DNA of 64,000 nucleotides from Isoetes taiwanensis (taxonomy: Eukaryota > Streptophyta > Lycopodiopsida > Isoetales > Isoetaceae): contig JAJEKV010000006.1 in NCBI GenBank assembly GCA_021234155.1, positions 5,553,727 through 5,617,726 on the forward strand, in the 5' to 3' direction. The position numbers were made by a program, and so were the translations under genes. Below, piece after piece: positions 44,738 through 57,724 of this stretch; position 1 is the stretch's first letter, and each line of letters opens with the position of its first letter. Under the pieces are notes generated by a model. The model made no database searches. It was not told the origin of the DNA and saw only the letters and a list, made by a program, of their open reading frames with translations.

Positions 44738-47700
44738 TTTTTGTAGCTGTGCTTGTTTGGTGCACACTGGAGTCTTTTTTTATATTGCAACCAAGTTCAT
44801 TGCATGAATTTCCTTTTGACAGCAGATCCCTTCTTATAAAAGCATTGTTAGAGGACCTTTCTTCTTAATACTTAATAGTATGTATCGTGTGCTCCTTTAT
44901 ATATATTTATTATTACATGTTTGTGTATTGCTAGTGGCAACATGCACCATAGGCATGCATATATCTTTAATGGGCCTTGGAGTAACCCAGGTTCGATTCC
45001 TGGAGGCCTTCAACTCTTACATAGCCATTATATATCCTAATAATTGTTATATGTTTGTTCTATCATATTATTATTATGATCATCTTAGTTAAATATGTAT
45101 TATGGTTGTTTTTTTTTTATCAAGCTTCTTCGTAATTAAGTCCACATGCAAATATGCTATACATGGGTAGAGTATACATGTTGGAAGCCCTGAGGGAACG
45201 CGCTAATTTAGAAGCACTTACTGGTAATTGAACCTACATTGCAACTACAATTTTGTCCCTAGCAATCATAAACAGTGCTACTATTACAATCATGTTCCCA
45301 TTGCTCTTACAGCTGCGTAATCAGGAAACCATGATTTCGGGCCATTTGCTATATACTTATGATGACCTCATCGGCATACCTTATTTCTATATGCTCAAGG
45401 AACAACATGTATACAAATTAAGATACGTAAAATCAAACATTGCGTTATTTTTTCACTGGGTGGCGGGCTTAAATCAGACCTAGGGATCGCATAAAACTTC
45501 AGTAGTAAGGCATTGTATAGCATACAAGTGTGTGAAAACAAACATGACGCGTTCTCTACATTCTGCCAGATGTTTGATTTTTCTTCAGCTTATCCTCATG
45601 ATCACAATGTTATAACATTCAGAATATCTATGATGGGTTTGCACATTCTGTTCATTTATTTCTCTAAATGCATACGTTATATAGAGATGGTGTCAAAGCT
45701 TATATAAATAGCTATTCCAGACCATAGCTATTTTCGACCATTTGTAGATCTCATAAACATTGATGTTTGTGTCTGTATTATATATAAGACGTTAGCAGCT
45801 TGACGTAGCAATTGAAAAAGGATAACATGGTCACAAAAATCCCTTTTGAGTAATGAAGCACAAGCTCATCCCTTTCACCTTGGTTAATTTGTGAAGCTAA
45901 GAATATATTTCCTCATCTGTTCCCACTAAATTTAAGTGGTCGATCCTGGACAACGAATTACTGCATGTTGAAGACTTCTAGATAGACTGCATTGTGATGG
46001 AGAGCCAAAAACCCACACATGCCTCAAGAAGGCCTATGGACGATGGTAAGATACGATGATATTTGCAGTTTGATTTCGTGATATAGGGTTTGCATTTTAT
46101 GCATTTCCACATTGTTAGAGTTAGCCCTTGGATTCTAATTCTTGAATTACCAGCATTTATTAATATTGGAACTTCCATTATAGACATGTACCACATGTTC
46201 CTGAGGTCAATGGTCATCTATACAAAGCATTTTTAGCATAAGATGAGCCGTTAAGTTTGTATAACGTCTGGTCAAGATTTCAATGTCTATGAGATATTGC
46301 GTGTAAAGTTGATATTGAACAGATGGCATGCAATATTAACTTTACATGCACTAATGGTTTCTTGATTCAAGATTTGAATGAAGGGAGAAGTTATCCTGCC
46401 TTTTGGATGACCCAGCATGTAAAACTAAATGTCAAAGCTGCAAAGGTTCTCCAAGACACAAAACAAAATTTGTTTTTATGAAATGAGGTAGTTCCATCTT
46501 GTTCTTATTGGAAATATGTTGTAAGATATGCAAGTGATGTAAGGTATCCAAGGAAAGTACTGGGTTGCAAAAGTGCCTCGCTTTGTTCATTGTTTGTTCA
46601 TGAAGATCTTTTCTATAATAATCCAATTGCAAGTTACTATCAAGTTATGGCATCATTATCTAACAAGCAACATGCAACCTATAAAAAAGTCCTTGTATTT
46701 AATCGATTAGGAGCAAGTTCGATCTCTACATATGATTATAACTTTTGAATATAATTGATAATCTATATGTTCCAATGGGCAAATATAGACATGTTGTTTA
46801 GTGATGTCGTGGTGTAACAAAAGAGGGAAAGTTCCAACCTGAACATTATCTTTTAACACCATCCGGACATTCCCTAGCCAGGCTTGATTTTCTATTTATA
46901 ATAGACCATGAGATTGTTGTAAGGTGTATGAAGATCCAAAAAATCAATGTTCAGTCCAACCACTGCCTTATAGCCCAGCAACGCTTAAACCCTATTTTAA
47001 TTACAAAAACCAATAGATTCAAGTTCATACCAATCACCTCCCAACAATCAAACCTGAGCTATGCCATTGGCTGAAAGGGAAAGTCCATAAGGAATGACTT
47101 GTTTTTACCTACAATCATGCCCTAATAGAAAGGCATACCCAATTCCAACAACAACAACAATCACCTAGAAGAAGGAAAAAACACTAGCAATAATTTAGTC
47201 AAATCCTATTTACAAACTATAGTCCTGTGTAAGCGCACCTAACTATGTTAATAAACAAATATGCTAAAAACTCAAAAAGTAGGAATTTATTCCATGTATA
47301 CACCCACAACCATGGACTTCCGACCATCACTTCTTTGGGCCTGCTTCAAACTTTCCACATTATAGATTAAATTTTAAATTATATTAAAAGTGTTTTGTAA
47401 GTTTCTAAACGAATTGCACCTTGCCAACTCCTACAGTAAATGGCTAAGTTCAACCCTGCCAAAGCCTTCTGGTGTGCCTCTTGCTAGTTTTTTTTTCCCT
47501 CGACGCCCAGGACGTTTTGGACACCTCAAATTGAATTTAAAAACTGCAATATGTCGTTGGCGCCAGTTTTGCTCCTGAGACAAATTAGTGATGCTGACGA
47601 TCCGTCCAAAGATTGCCTAAGCTAAACAAAGTGTCTCCGACGCAATGGAACAAAAATCGTCTCAATCCGAGTTTCCTAGAGAAAGTCATGGCCTTCGGAA

Positions 47701-47912
47701 GAAAGGGACTGCATTCTATCGAAACCTCAACACAACCTCACTTTAATATTTTAAAATTTTCTTCCTAACTAGCTCATTCCTCACATGCTTAGGCCAACAA
47801 TCATCCTACCTATGGGTTTGGAGTAACTTTCATACATTAGAGGTCCCCTACTATGTAAACGATCTAACGAGTTAGAACATGGCCAATGCTATGATCTGGT
47901 CTACCAAGATCA
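44738..47912. other. No gene recognised
   Basis: AT-rich, with scattered frames under 80 codons. A box B-like GGTTCGATTCC flanked by CAG/CTG lies at 44991-45001 without a convincing box A. The right end (about 47500-47912) is probably the start of the interior of the minus-strand LTR element whose 5' LTR follows, but no gag or pol motif is seen. Confidence 0.45.
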
Positions 47913-47913
47913 T

Positions 47914-49385
47914 GCTCTGATACCATTGTGACGCTCACCGAACTTGTACAATGCTCCCATCATATAAATACGGGATATTCCCCTCCTATGGCGACTCCAT
48001 CACTACAGAAAGGCCCTCCGTCTGACTCGGACCACTTGTGATGGGCAAGTGTCAGGGTGAAGGACACGGAGGTGTCATTCGTCCCATGCCTTCTATGGGA
48101 ATCCTATATAGCGGAGTGTACATACATATTAGCACCTGGCAACAATATAAATAAATAATATGCCACCACGAAGGGTGGCTCATCCATCATCAATACGAGC
48201 AACAACATAATACCAACATAACATACGAAATGCACCATACATGAGGATTCTACCCCAGCTCAGACTCAAGGGGGTTAACTGACAGTCAGGGCCTCAACAG
48301 ATGACAATGGCATTGGCTGGCATAGAACAATGGCTAGGGTAGTCCACTCCATCCGCCCCTCTTGTGCACAATTTGCAGATAGGCTAAATCATGCTAGGAC
48401 ATGGATGTAGCCTTCCAAAGACGTAATCTCATGGAGTCACCCTACGAGACTACTCTGGGTTACATCTCCCCGGTCTGATGAGGCATAAAAGGAGGGATCC
48501 TTTCCAGAGCATGGTGCTTCCATGGGCGGCTTGAGGATCGTGGCCCCACTGGCGCCACGCATCCATACCCGACTTGAACCCCCCAAAATCTATAGGCTGC
48601 TCCGGCGCGTTCATCGAGCCCAGGACGTCCCTATAGGCACGTATTCTGCAGCCCAAGAGGTATCAGATCCATACCTGGCCCATATGCTAGGTAAGGTCCC
48701 ACCCCCACTTCACCACTATGATCCTTGTCTGGTGCTCAGCCATATCATACCATCGACAGTCAAGAGGGCTCTTGTGCACATGCCGCATTTAATGAGATTT
48801 AAGGGGTTCTAGCTAGGAGCATCTCTAGATCTAGATAGCTTTTAGGTCTCTACTCGTCTTAATCCAGTACAACACAGGAGGAACAAAAAGAGAAACAACA
48901 ATCAGATACAAACATCCATCGCCATCATAAGTAGATCAAAGAATAGAATCTAATCATCAATCTACTCAAACAAGGGTCAGAAGAATACAAGCTATGCTAA
49001 AACTAACCGGTATCATAGCTATCTCTCTGGTTCTCCATCCTTCTGGGTGGAACCAAGGTGAGCAGCAGCTCCTCCTCCATCAAATTTTTCCAAATCGATT
49101 TGGGGCAAATTGGGGTTGGGTGTCCCAAATTAGCAAGCTTGCCTTGCGATTTGAACCAGGTGACTCTAGATTGGTTATTATAAACTAATTTAATATTTTA
49201 GCCCCCCTTGAATATTAGGTTAAGCCCTAAATTCGAATTAGGGTTTAGGGTTAGGTTTCCACCTTAATAATTAATGATTAACCTAGCTACCCTTAGCTTA
49301 TGAATACTTAATGCACCATTAATTATTCATAGTGACATATCATGTATTTATACCTAAAACGCATATAAATACGTGGAACGTCACA
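47914..49385 (-). mobile_element. Long LTR (1.46 kb) with initiator-Met tRNA primer site
   Basis: Read on the minus strand the LTR runs from TGTGACGTTCCACG (49385) to GGTGAGCGTCACA (47927). One base later comes TGGTATCAGAGC (47925-47914), the standard primer-binding site complementary to initiator Met tRNA, so this is a 5' LTR. Its interior would extend to lower coordinates but is not recognisable. It shares ends and internal blocks with the LTR at 6339-8012 in the opposite orientation (for example GCCACCCTTCGTGGTGG and CGTGTCCTTC), showing one family. Confidence 0.85.
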
Positions 49386-49386
49386 T

Positions 49387-49530
49387 CATAGTCTTCGAAT
49401 CTATAGGAATCTTCATGAAATCTAGAGGAATTTAGGAGAACCTAAATAAAATATTGAAGAATCTAAAGGAATCTCAAGAGAATCATAAAGAATGTATAGA
49501 ATCTCAGGAGAATCTTTAAGAATCTAGGAC
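49387..49530. repeat. GAATCT array D
   Basis: GGAATCT, AGAATCT and AGGAGAATC words recur at about 10-base spacing next to the LTR, like the decayed part of array B. Confidence 0.65.
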
Positions 49531-50288
49531 ATGACAGGAACTTGCACCGTAGGAAAACATGCTAAAACTAGAAAAATGCAATGTAGGACGTATTAAATTT
49601 CCTGTATCATAATATATACAAGGAATTTATTGTCGCGGCCAAGGCTGCCGCGAACATTTCACTTTCCCAACTACCTTGCATTTGGGAAAGGGAGTTGGTA
49701 TAGAAATAAAGGTGTTAACATTTGATATAATAAACCAATGCCTAGGTTACTTGATATAATAAACATTTGATATAATAAACCAATGCCTAGGCTATTTAAT
49801 TAGTTGAGCAGAGTTTGAATTGCTGGACTCTAAAGCTTGCAACTTGATTGCTTTTATACGCTTCATGCCAAAGACTTTAAAAGAAGGAGATCTGTTAGGA
49901 ACATTTACTCAAAGGGCTAGATTGAAATGTTCAAGTATTTATTTAGCTCTTAACATTTTTCTAATCCTCTTAAATTATGTGTCTTGCAGTTCATTTGATC
50001 ATGTTAGCCTCCGTCAAATTTTCCCCTGTTTTGTCCCTTTTCGCTCTGTTTTGTCGAAGTTATCTTCCATTTCTTCCATCTATAGAAGCGGGCGTCTAAG
50101 TTGTTGATTGTAATTGGCGTGCAGGACGACTGAATTTTTTTATTTTAGGCATTATTGCGCAGATTTGCTAATCCTTCGTCATGTTTATAGGCATACACAT
50201 TTAGGCAACTATATTCATGCTAATCCTTCGTCATGTTTAAAGGTTCAGCTAGCAAAGACAAGCCACAATTCTAGGCAATTTGCTTTAA
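49531..50288. other. No gene; short direct repeats
   Basis: TTTGATATAATAAACCAATGCCTAGG occurs twice near 49714-49795, and GCTAATCCTTCGTCATGTTTA twice at about 50166 and 50219. The frame at 49820-50107 is not recognisable. Confidence 0.5.
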
Positions 50289-50352
50289 ATAGAATAGAAT
50301 GAGAATGAGAATAGAGTAAAAACTCTATTCTATTCTATTCTATTCTATTCTT
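50289..50352. repeat. Inverted GAATA/TATTC microsatellite hairpin
   Basis: An AATAGAATAGAAT...AATAGAGT arm is followed, after a few A, by ACTCTATTC(TATTC)n. The arms can pair over nearly 30 bases. The TATTC arm resembles the tail of the LINE copy ending at 19350, but the LINE 3' end motif is not next to it. Confidence 0.75.
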
Positions 50353-53300
50353 TGAATATTTTACGTATATATATTAGATATTCTAACTCGGTTTTAAATT
50401 TTGTTAAGACAAAGGAAGTGGAGCTAAATCTTCTAAAATTGAAGACGGAGAATCCTAACGTCAATAAAAATAGTGGTGTTGGCTATATGACTGTATTAAT
50501 CATATTTTATGGAGGTAAGGTTCTATTGCAATGGTCCTATTGCACTTAATATATTCAGCCATTTAGCAAATACGAAGGATTTCAATTTGCAGACTCATAA
50601 TTATTATACCCGAGGTGTGTTTCAATGTAGGTTCATGATAACATCATCTAAACACTCTCCAATAAATTATCATATTGAACATTTATGCTACTGTCCACCT
50701 TGAACTCCAATCTATCATACTTGACTATACTATATATTCTAAACGAGGTGCATCCTGGACTACCTTGGCCTTCAGATCCATCTATCCTATGCCCCAGATC
50801 ATATGTTAGGGCCTCTGGGTAATTTATGATTGGGGGCGCCTATGATATTAAAATATAAAATACAGGTTCACCTAAGGTGTTATGGGAGATGTTGTCTTTT
50901 GTTTGGAAAAGAAATAAAAATTTAAAAAACAATAGCAAGTTCATGAATAGTATATAAACCATGAAATATAGCACAAATCCCAAAACATACCAAAACAAAA
51001 AGTTCCAATTTTTTTTCCAATAGAAAACGCGGCTACGATAACATCATCTCTTCAATATCTTCATAAGAACTTACTGCACAACAATAATGCAGGACAAATG
51101 GCATGACTAAAATCATTAGCTGGACAGAAAGTATGGTTTGCTACTATGCAAATCATATTTTAATCACCTAGTGGATTGTGAAACCCTAACAAATCCGCCA
51201 AGAAATTTGCTGTTTTGACCCAAAAAACTTAAACCAAACATGAGCATTTTATGCATCATCAGAAAGATCTCAGGGAGAGATTTCCAATGCAATAAAGAAC
51301 ACCTACAACGGAATCCGGATTCAAAAGTTATGATAAAAATCGTATTACCATCAAATCTGCACAGCATGCAATTTGCAAAAAAGTATTCGGATTGAAAAAT
51401 ACAAAAATCAGGTATTTATCTTGATAGATCTAGGTGAAATAATATGCTAATGGAAAGCTCTCTACATAAGCTTTCTAATCTGCCCAAGATCATCTGAATC
51501 TGATCTATGTAGCTCAAGTTATAAGTGCAGGAACAATCAACACTCCCTCTCTAACGCTTCTCTTCTTTATCTATTTTTAGTGACTTTTTTAGGTATGATC
51601 TATGGCCTCATAAATGGCGATTTATGCATCCATATCAAATCCTCTAGAACCCCCTGTTATTGTGCTACATATATTCTTTAAACGAAGCCCACCCTGGACT
51701 ACCTCGATCGTTGGATCCGTCTATCCTATACCCGAGATCGTATGTTGGGGCCTCTAGGTGCCTCTCCTTTCGATTATGGTCATTTATGATTGGGAGCGCG
51801 TATGATTTTGAAATATGAAATACAAGTTCGCCCAAAGTTTTAGAATACAAAATACAAGAGACTCAAAACTCTATTAGAATTATTTAACATCCTAATAAAA
51901 CTGCTTTAACCAATGCAACCAGCGAGCTAACGTGCTTATTTTTTTTATTAAATCTATGGTTTTTTTTTTGTTTTTCTTTTTTTTTAATAATAACCCATTC
52001 AGCTGTTTTACGGTGTAGTCTATGGTCTTAGGAATGGTGATTTATGCATCCATATCAAATCCCCCTTGAACCCCTTGTTGCTATATATTTGATGATTGCA
52101 AACTCCCATATAAGCTAAATGCAATTAATACACTACGGCCTAATAAATTAAACAACTAAAATTTTCAAAAATAACAACCTTTGTCTTTAACAGTCTTACC
52201 ATCATAGTAGACAACATTGTTGCTATCAGTTAAAATTCATGCTATGGAAATTGTAATGCCAGGTGACATATTAGGACATAAAGCAAGAAAATAAATGCCT
52301 GACAGAAAACTTGGAAGAACATTCCTACTTTGCACAGGATAAAAACTAGTGTCCTTGTTAACTAACCATGTCAGTTGCATCGTGTCTTAATTATGACATG
52401 CCACCATATATTATAGCATGTCGGAATGGAGAAGAAGATGCCTATCTAACATTACATTGCATCTTATTTGTCCAACCCAAATATGTAAATGCAATATTGA
52501 CAAAATGAAATCTTAACTGAATAAGGTTCCCATCACATGGATATAGCATGCTGGGCATAATATCAAGTGGCATGCTACTCATCTTTATGTCAAAATCATG
52601 TGCTTGTCATACGCTGGGCAAACACATCAATAACGGTCATTAGAATCAGAAAGGATAGAAAAAAAAAAAAGGAAGGGATGTTGCAGTATCACCTTTAATT
52701 GAGGCTTTTGCTAGGTAAATACAGAATAAGCTAGTGCACATAGACAGTTATCCATAGTATGCATTGTCAGTATATCTTATCATATATAATGGCTAGGTAG
52801 ACTTTAGTTGGCTTTCTATGTGTCTTTGATATGGAATAATGCCTAGGGAGATTGATGGTCTAATAGGGACCTTATACTTTAGAGATGAGGGGATATTTAT
52901 GCTACCTAGGTTTTGAGGTCATGTGCCACCTATTTATTCAGCATTGACTTGCTTGCATATGCATATGGGGTCTAAAGTGTGATTCAAAGGGTCCCACATA
53001 GACAATGGGTGTTTGTGTACAAGGACTGAGCAACAAGGACAAGCAGAACTTCACCACCAAGATCATGGCCCCCTATGTAGGGAATGATGGGTTTTGAAGG
53101 GGAGATGAGATTGAATCTGAGCCACTGAAGGTGGGTCGGATCTCATGGGCTGGAATCCATGATATAATGTTGTCAAGCATTGTGGACGAACGTTTTTCAT
53201 ACTCAACAAAAGGAAAAGAGGAGCACGGATTTAAGATTCAGGAGCGTTAAAGGAATAAAAACGAGGAACAAGGCTTATGCTAGAAAGGACGTCTAGATTT

Positions 53301-53430
53301 GGTACAAGGCAAATACTTGTCAAACCAACGAGGCAGATTCCGGGGGATCTGTTGATCTGGGTCGTGCATGCTTAAAGCATACAAGATGCATGTTAATTTT
53401 GTATATACTACAGAATAATTTGATGTTGGG
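50353..53430. repeat. Non-coding stretch with a diverged direct repeat
   Basis: About 50727-50885 and 51668-51842 are diverged copies (CTGGACTACCT, TATCCTATxCCC, GTTxGGGCCTCTxGGT, TTTATGATTGGG). A second pair, TTTATGCATCCATATCAAAT with GAACCCC downstream, lies at about 51619 and 52039. No reading frame resembles a protein. The right end holds the 5' flank of the anion channel gene. Confidence 0.65.
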
Positions 53431-53434
53431 CTAC

Positions 53435-53442
53435 TATAAATA
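53435..53442 (+). promoter_or_regulatory. Probable TATA box of the anion channel gene
   Basis: TATAAATA lies 64 bases before the ATG at 53506, a normal distance for a short 5' UTR in plants. The A-rich context and lack of a nearer candidate support it. Confidence 0.5.
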
Positions 53443-53505
53443 GAGACAAATGTGTGCTTGATATATTGCATTGTTTGTTGCATAGTGTAGTTCATTGTTG
53501 GCGCG

Positions 53506-55635
53506 ATGACTACTGTGGAGGTTGTAGTGCATCAATTTGATGCCCGGAAGCCTGCAAGTTTCTCTGCAGCTGCTCCCGTCTCTGTGTCTGGACGTACTGG
53601 CCGCCGCGCATTCTCCCTTGATGGCCTTCATAATCCTTGCATCCAAATTCCTGAGAAATATGAACTCTTCCATACCCGCCCTACCTTCCAGCCTCTCCCT
53701 CCCATTTCCTTGGAGCCTCCAATTAACAGCTCTCCCTCTTCCCCTGAGAACCATGTTCCTGCTTGCTTGCCTGCTGGCAGGTATTTTGATGCTCTCTAGG
53801 GTCCTGAGCTAGATGTCCTTAAGGTATGTGTGTGTATATATATAACATTACACTCTCCCATTAGTGTTAGTAGAGTCAATTTTGTTTAACTAAAAGTAGG
53901 TGAGTGACCTTTGCACTACGGTTTTTGTGGGCCATGTTGTTTTGGAGTGTGTGTTCATGCAACATAGTCATAGAGGTGGTAGAGGGGGTTATTTAAATGT
54001 AGTCACAATCTCTGACCATGCCAATATTCTGCCTTGTAAGTCCTTGGTGATGCCGATCATGCTAGTGCACCATCCAAGAATCTATATATGTGATAAGTTA
54101 ATATAGAATTCCTTCTTTATACAATTCGCTTTCCTTTTATTCACATAAGTTGTTCATTATGCTTAAAAACATAGAAGCCATTTCGCAATTGCAATTGCGA
54201 CCCAAATAGAGAATATGGAAACGTAAGTATCAATAACTTTAAGCCTTGTTTCTTTTAATTTCACCACCACCTAAATGGTTAGTGCGTAGTTATTATGCTT
54301 GCTTAGTGTTTTCAATTGGTCTTTAGTGGGTAGATTAAAATGATCTTCTTTTTAACATGATTCTCTGTTTACATGTTCACAGGATTATGAGGACATACTA
54401 CTACCCGTTGACAAGAAATGGCCATTTCTTCTAAGGTTCCCAATAAGTACATTTGGTATAGCACTTGGATTGGGAAGCCAAGCTATTTTATGGAAGTTGA
54501 TGGCTGTCTCTACATCAATGGCTTTTCTTCGTGTTCCCTTACAAGTAAATTGCATCCTATGGATCATGGCATTGACTTCATACACCCTCATATTTATCAC
54601 TTATGCTTTAAAAGCATTGTTCTACTTTGAAGCAGTGCGTCGTGAATATTTCCATCCAGTTAGAATCAACTACTTTTTTGCACCTTCTATTGCAGCGATG
54701 TTTCTGGCAATAGGAGTGCCTCCTGTCATTAGTAAATCAATCCATCCAATAATATGGTGCATATTCATGGCACCTTTATTTATTTTAGAGATAAAGATAT
54801 ACGGCCAATGGTTGTCTAGAGGAGAACGAAGGTTGTCAAAAGTTGCAAACCCCACTACCCAGATGTCTGTTGTCGGAAACTTTGTTGGAGCCACGTTAGG
54901 GGCATCTGTTGGATTTAAGGAGGCTGCATTATTCTTTTGGGCTATTGGAGCAGCACATTATTTGGTCGTATTTGTCACACTTTATCAAAGGCTGCCTACA
55001 AATGAATCTATTTCTAAAGATCTCCATCCAGTTTTCTTCTTGTTTATTGCTGCACCTAGCTCGGCATCTATATCATGGCAAATGATTACTGGTGATTTTG
55101 GCAATGTAGCAAAAGTAGTATATTTTGTTGCCATGTTCCTACTTATACTATTGGTGAGCCAATATATCCTTTTCTTCCTTATACCCGTCCATGGAAGCTT
55201 ACTAACCATTGTTATCTCCATAGGTTGCACGACTTAATCTCTTTTTGGGATTTAGGTATATTCTCTCCCTTCTCCTCCCCGTCCTCCTCCTTGAATGCCC
55301 TAACTCAAAGGCTAGATATTTGTTTCAGGTTTTCGGTAGCATGGTGGGCGTACACATTCCCTTTATCTGCAATGTCGTGTGCCTCTCTTCACTATTCCAA
55401 TAAAGTGAATAACTACTACACACAAATAATAACACTAGTAATATCATTTACATCAACAATAGTTGTCATGACATTGTTGATTTGCACTTTATCCCATGCC
55501 TTTATATCGAGAAATTTATTCCCAAATGATATGGCAATTGCTATTACCGAAAAGAGGCGTACTAAGAAGACTAAAGTTGAAGAAGATAAGAGTCATGGAT
55601 CACATGATTGTAACATTTCAATATCTAAAAAGTAA
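53506..55635 (+). CDS. SLAC1-type slow anion channel homolog, with an in-frame TAG in exon 1
   Basis: SLAC1/SLAH proteins are plasma-membrane anion channels of the TehA fold with ten membrane helices. Exons: 53506-53823, 54383-55153, 55224-55255 (32 bases) and 55329-55635, all GT-AG and in frame, 475 codons. Family matches include AGRYFDAL, GPELDVLK, DILLPVDKKWPFLLRFPI, YFEAVRREYFHPVR, LEIKIYGQWLSRGERRLSKV, NPTTQMSVVGNFVGA, AHYLVVFVTLYQRLPTNES, RFSVAWWAYTFP and LFPNDMAIAITEKR. The whole channel core and C-terminus are open. The exception is codon 98, TAG at 53797-53799, between FDAL and GPEL where family members have a sense codon. The gene is either freshly disabled, a sequencing error, or translated from a downstream start that would lose part of the first helix. 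Confidence 0.88.
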
Positions 55636-56280
55636 AATATAGCACCAATCCTTTTTTTACTCAGCTCGCTGATAGAGTCTTTTCAAATCGCCAGTTTCCT
55701 CATTATACTCATATTTCTTATTCAATTATGCATAGTGCATCTAGTAATATTCTTTGTTGGTTGTTATGATTGCCCGCATGCCATGTGCATCTCTATTTGA
55801 GGTGCCAAATGCACAATTGACCTAACCATACTATTTTTCAAATATCTTAATGTAATCATATATATTGTTGTTATTTAACAAGCAAGAATATTATAAATCC
55901 TAACTGGCTCTTGTATCCTTCCCCAAAAAAAAAAAAAAGGGGAAAAAAATACACTAAATGTGTGTGCAACCTCTATTGCCCAAAACTGCGTATATAAGCT
56001 TTCTTGCCTAGTAAATACAGCTTTGAGTTGTATTTTATATACGCAAGCTTTGTTCTACTTGATATTTGAATGCTTACTTGTACGAGGCATCCATCAATTG
56101 GCTCGAATTGTTGGATGGGGATTAGAATTGAATTGACTTTGTCATCCACAAAGACCAAGAGAGTGATCCAATGTGTCAACAAACACGACTTATGAAAGTA
56201 CACAAACGATGTGCTGCCATTGACTATGACTTTTTTTCGCAATGATTGACTACATATTTTACCATACATATATATGCCTT
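55636..56280. other. 3' flank of the anion channel gene, no further gene
   Basis: The 3' UTR probably occupies the first 200 bases. The rest is AT-rich with an A-run at 55925-55938; a minus-strand frame at 55973-56269 is not recognisable. Confidence 0.5.
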
Positions 56281-56344
56281 TGAGGCCTCGCCTACTGCCA
56301 GCGCCCCCTCCCCCCCTCTCTCTAGCACCCTCCTCACTCTCTCT

Positions 56345-56744
56345 CTAGCGCCCTCACTGCCCTTGCATAGAGCCCCCTTGATTTGCCCCTTTCTGGCTTT
56401 CTCTCTCTAGGGTTTACAATCTCTCTCTAGCCCCAAAACCCCCAAACCCCCAAAAGGTGCTCTGACCGCGATTTTGAGTCCCCAAATTGGATTCTAAGCA
56501 CCCTTTTCGCAGCCAGAGACCTCTCAAACTTTGGAACCCCCAAACCCCCAAAAGGTGCTCGACCACGATTTTGAGTCCCCAAATTGGATTCTCGAGCACC
56601 CTTTTCGCGAGCCGAGACCCCTCAAACTTTGAACCCCCCAAAACCCCCAAACCCCCAAAAGGTGCTCTGACCGCGATTTTGAGTCCCCAAATTGGATTCT
56701 GAGCACCCTTTTCGCAGCCAGAGACCCTTCAAACTTTGGAAGTC
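56345..56744 (+). repeat. Triplicated element leader
   Basis: A unit of about 95-105 bases occurs three times (about 56445, 56535, 56640). It runs CCCCCAAACCCCCAAAAGGT, then GCTC, CGATTTTGAGTCCCCAAATT, GGATTCT, AGCACCCTTTTCGC and CAAACTTTG. The first copy and the sequence before it match the leader at 30225-30450 (minus strand), which has a single copy. The C-runs give the minus strand several closely spaced G-tracts. The ORF at 56745 follows at once, so this is probably a promoter or 5' UTR that has grown by tandem duplication. Confidence 0.85.
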
Positions 56745-57301
56745 ATGGCCACAGAAGATGGGCCAGCCTGGGAAAACCAAGGCGAGGGGCCGCCACGCAA
56801 ACGGTCCCGATCAGCCATCATGGACAGGGGAGAGTCATCCTCCATGAAGAAGGAGGCTCGGGCTAAGGCTAAGGCCCCCTCAGCGCGGCCAGCCCGGCCG
56901 GAAGGGATTGATTGCTCAGACCACACAGGAACTCCTGCCTTGGCAGAGAATTGAAGCCACGTCAAAGCGGCCGTGGAGACTAACAGTGCCCATATTGAGG
57001 CTAATGGTGCCCGCCTGGCTGGCATGGCAGTGGACATGGAGTCCTCGGCACCCCATGTGCTCAGAAGGCAACTGGGGATCAAGAAGAACCGCATCACAGG
57101 CCTGTAGATCCGCACACAGCACGTAGAAGATGGCCTTGGCCTGGCACACTTCGAATGGCAACAGGCCAGGCAGGAGCTCACTGACATGCGGGCTCGCCTG
57201 GACTCTGTGTTCATCACTCTGGACACCATGACACAGGAGAGGGAGCAGGCAATGCACGAGACGATGGTCACGGTGTCTCGACTTCAGTCAGAGGTTGAGG
57301 A

Positions 57302-57676
57302 TGTTACAACGCCATGGAAGGGGCCAAGTTTGGCTACCATGAACCCCCTGGATTCCCCACTCCTCGAGTCCCTTGGACTCCCCACGCCAGACTTGTGTTG
57401 ATCCCCTGGATCAATACTGCAACATCGTGCAGTTCTCTAATCATTCCCAGAACGATTCTCCATGGCCTCCCCTTCTTGAGATCCATGATCTCTTATATAG
57501 GGTACCTACTCTTGTGGCATGCCGCCACGTGTATGCATGCATGCATATGGACTCTTGGAGTCTCCTTATGCCACTTGTCCCTTAAACCTTTAATCCTTAG
57601 GTTTAATGGTCCTATGACCTAGGGACCAACATATGTATATAACATATGACTTAGGGCCTAACCTATGTTCGTAACA
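57302..57676 (-). mobile_element. 3' LTR (375 bp) of the nested LTR element
   Basis: Runs TGTTACAACGCC...TTCGTAACA and matches 62552-62912 almost base for base, except for 14 extra bases (about 57467-57480) and a few substitutions. The 5-base GAGGA lies immediately before it. The minus-strand purine tract GAAGGGGGGAGG (57679-57690) abuts it, so in element orientation this is the 3' LTR. Confidence 0.95.
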
Positions 57677-57724
57677 TACCTCCCCCCTTCAAATCCTTGG
57701 TCCCCAAGGATCATGGGAGTATGT

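Noticed and set aside
44960-45012. Possible tRNA or tRNA-like gene (GGTTCGATTCC with CAG/CTG stem)
   Set aside because: Only a T-arm-like piece is present; box A and an acceptor stem are absent.
57302-57676. Frames of 70-100 codons in the LTRs at 57.3 and 62.6 kb
   Set aside because: Both copies lie in LTRs with clear ends and duplications; the frames are by-products.
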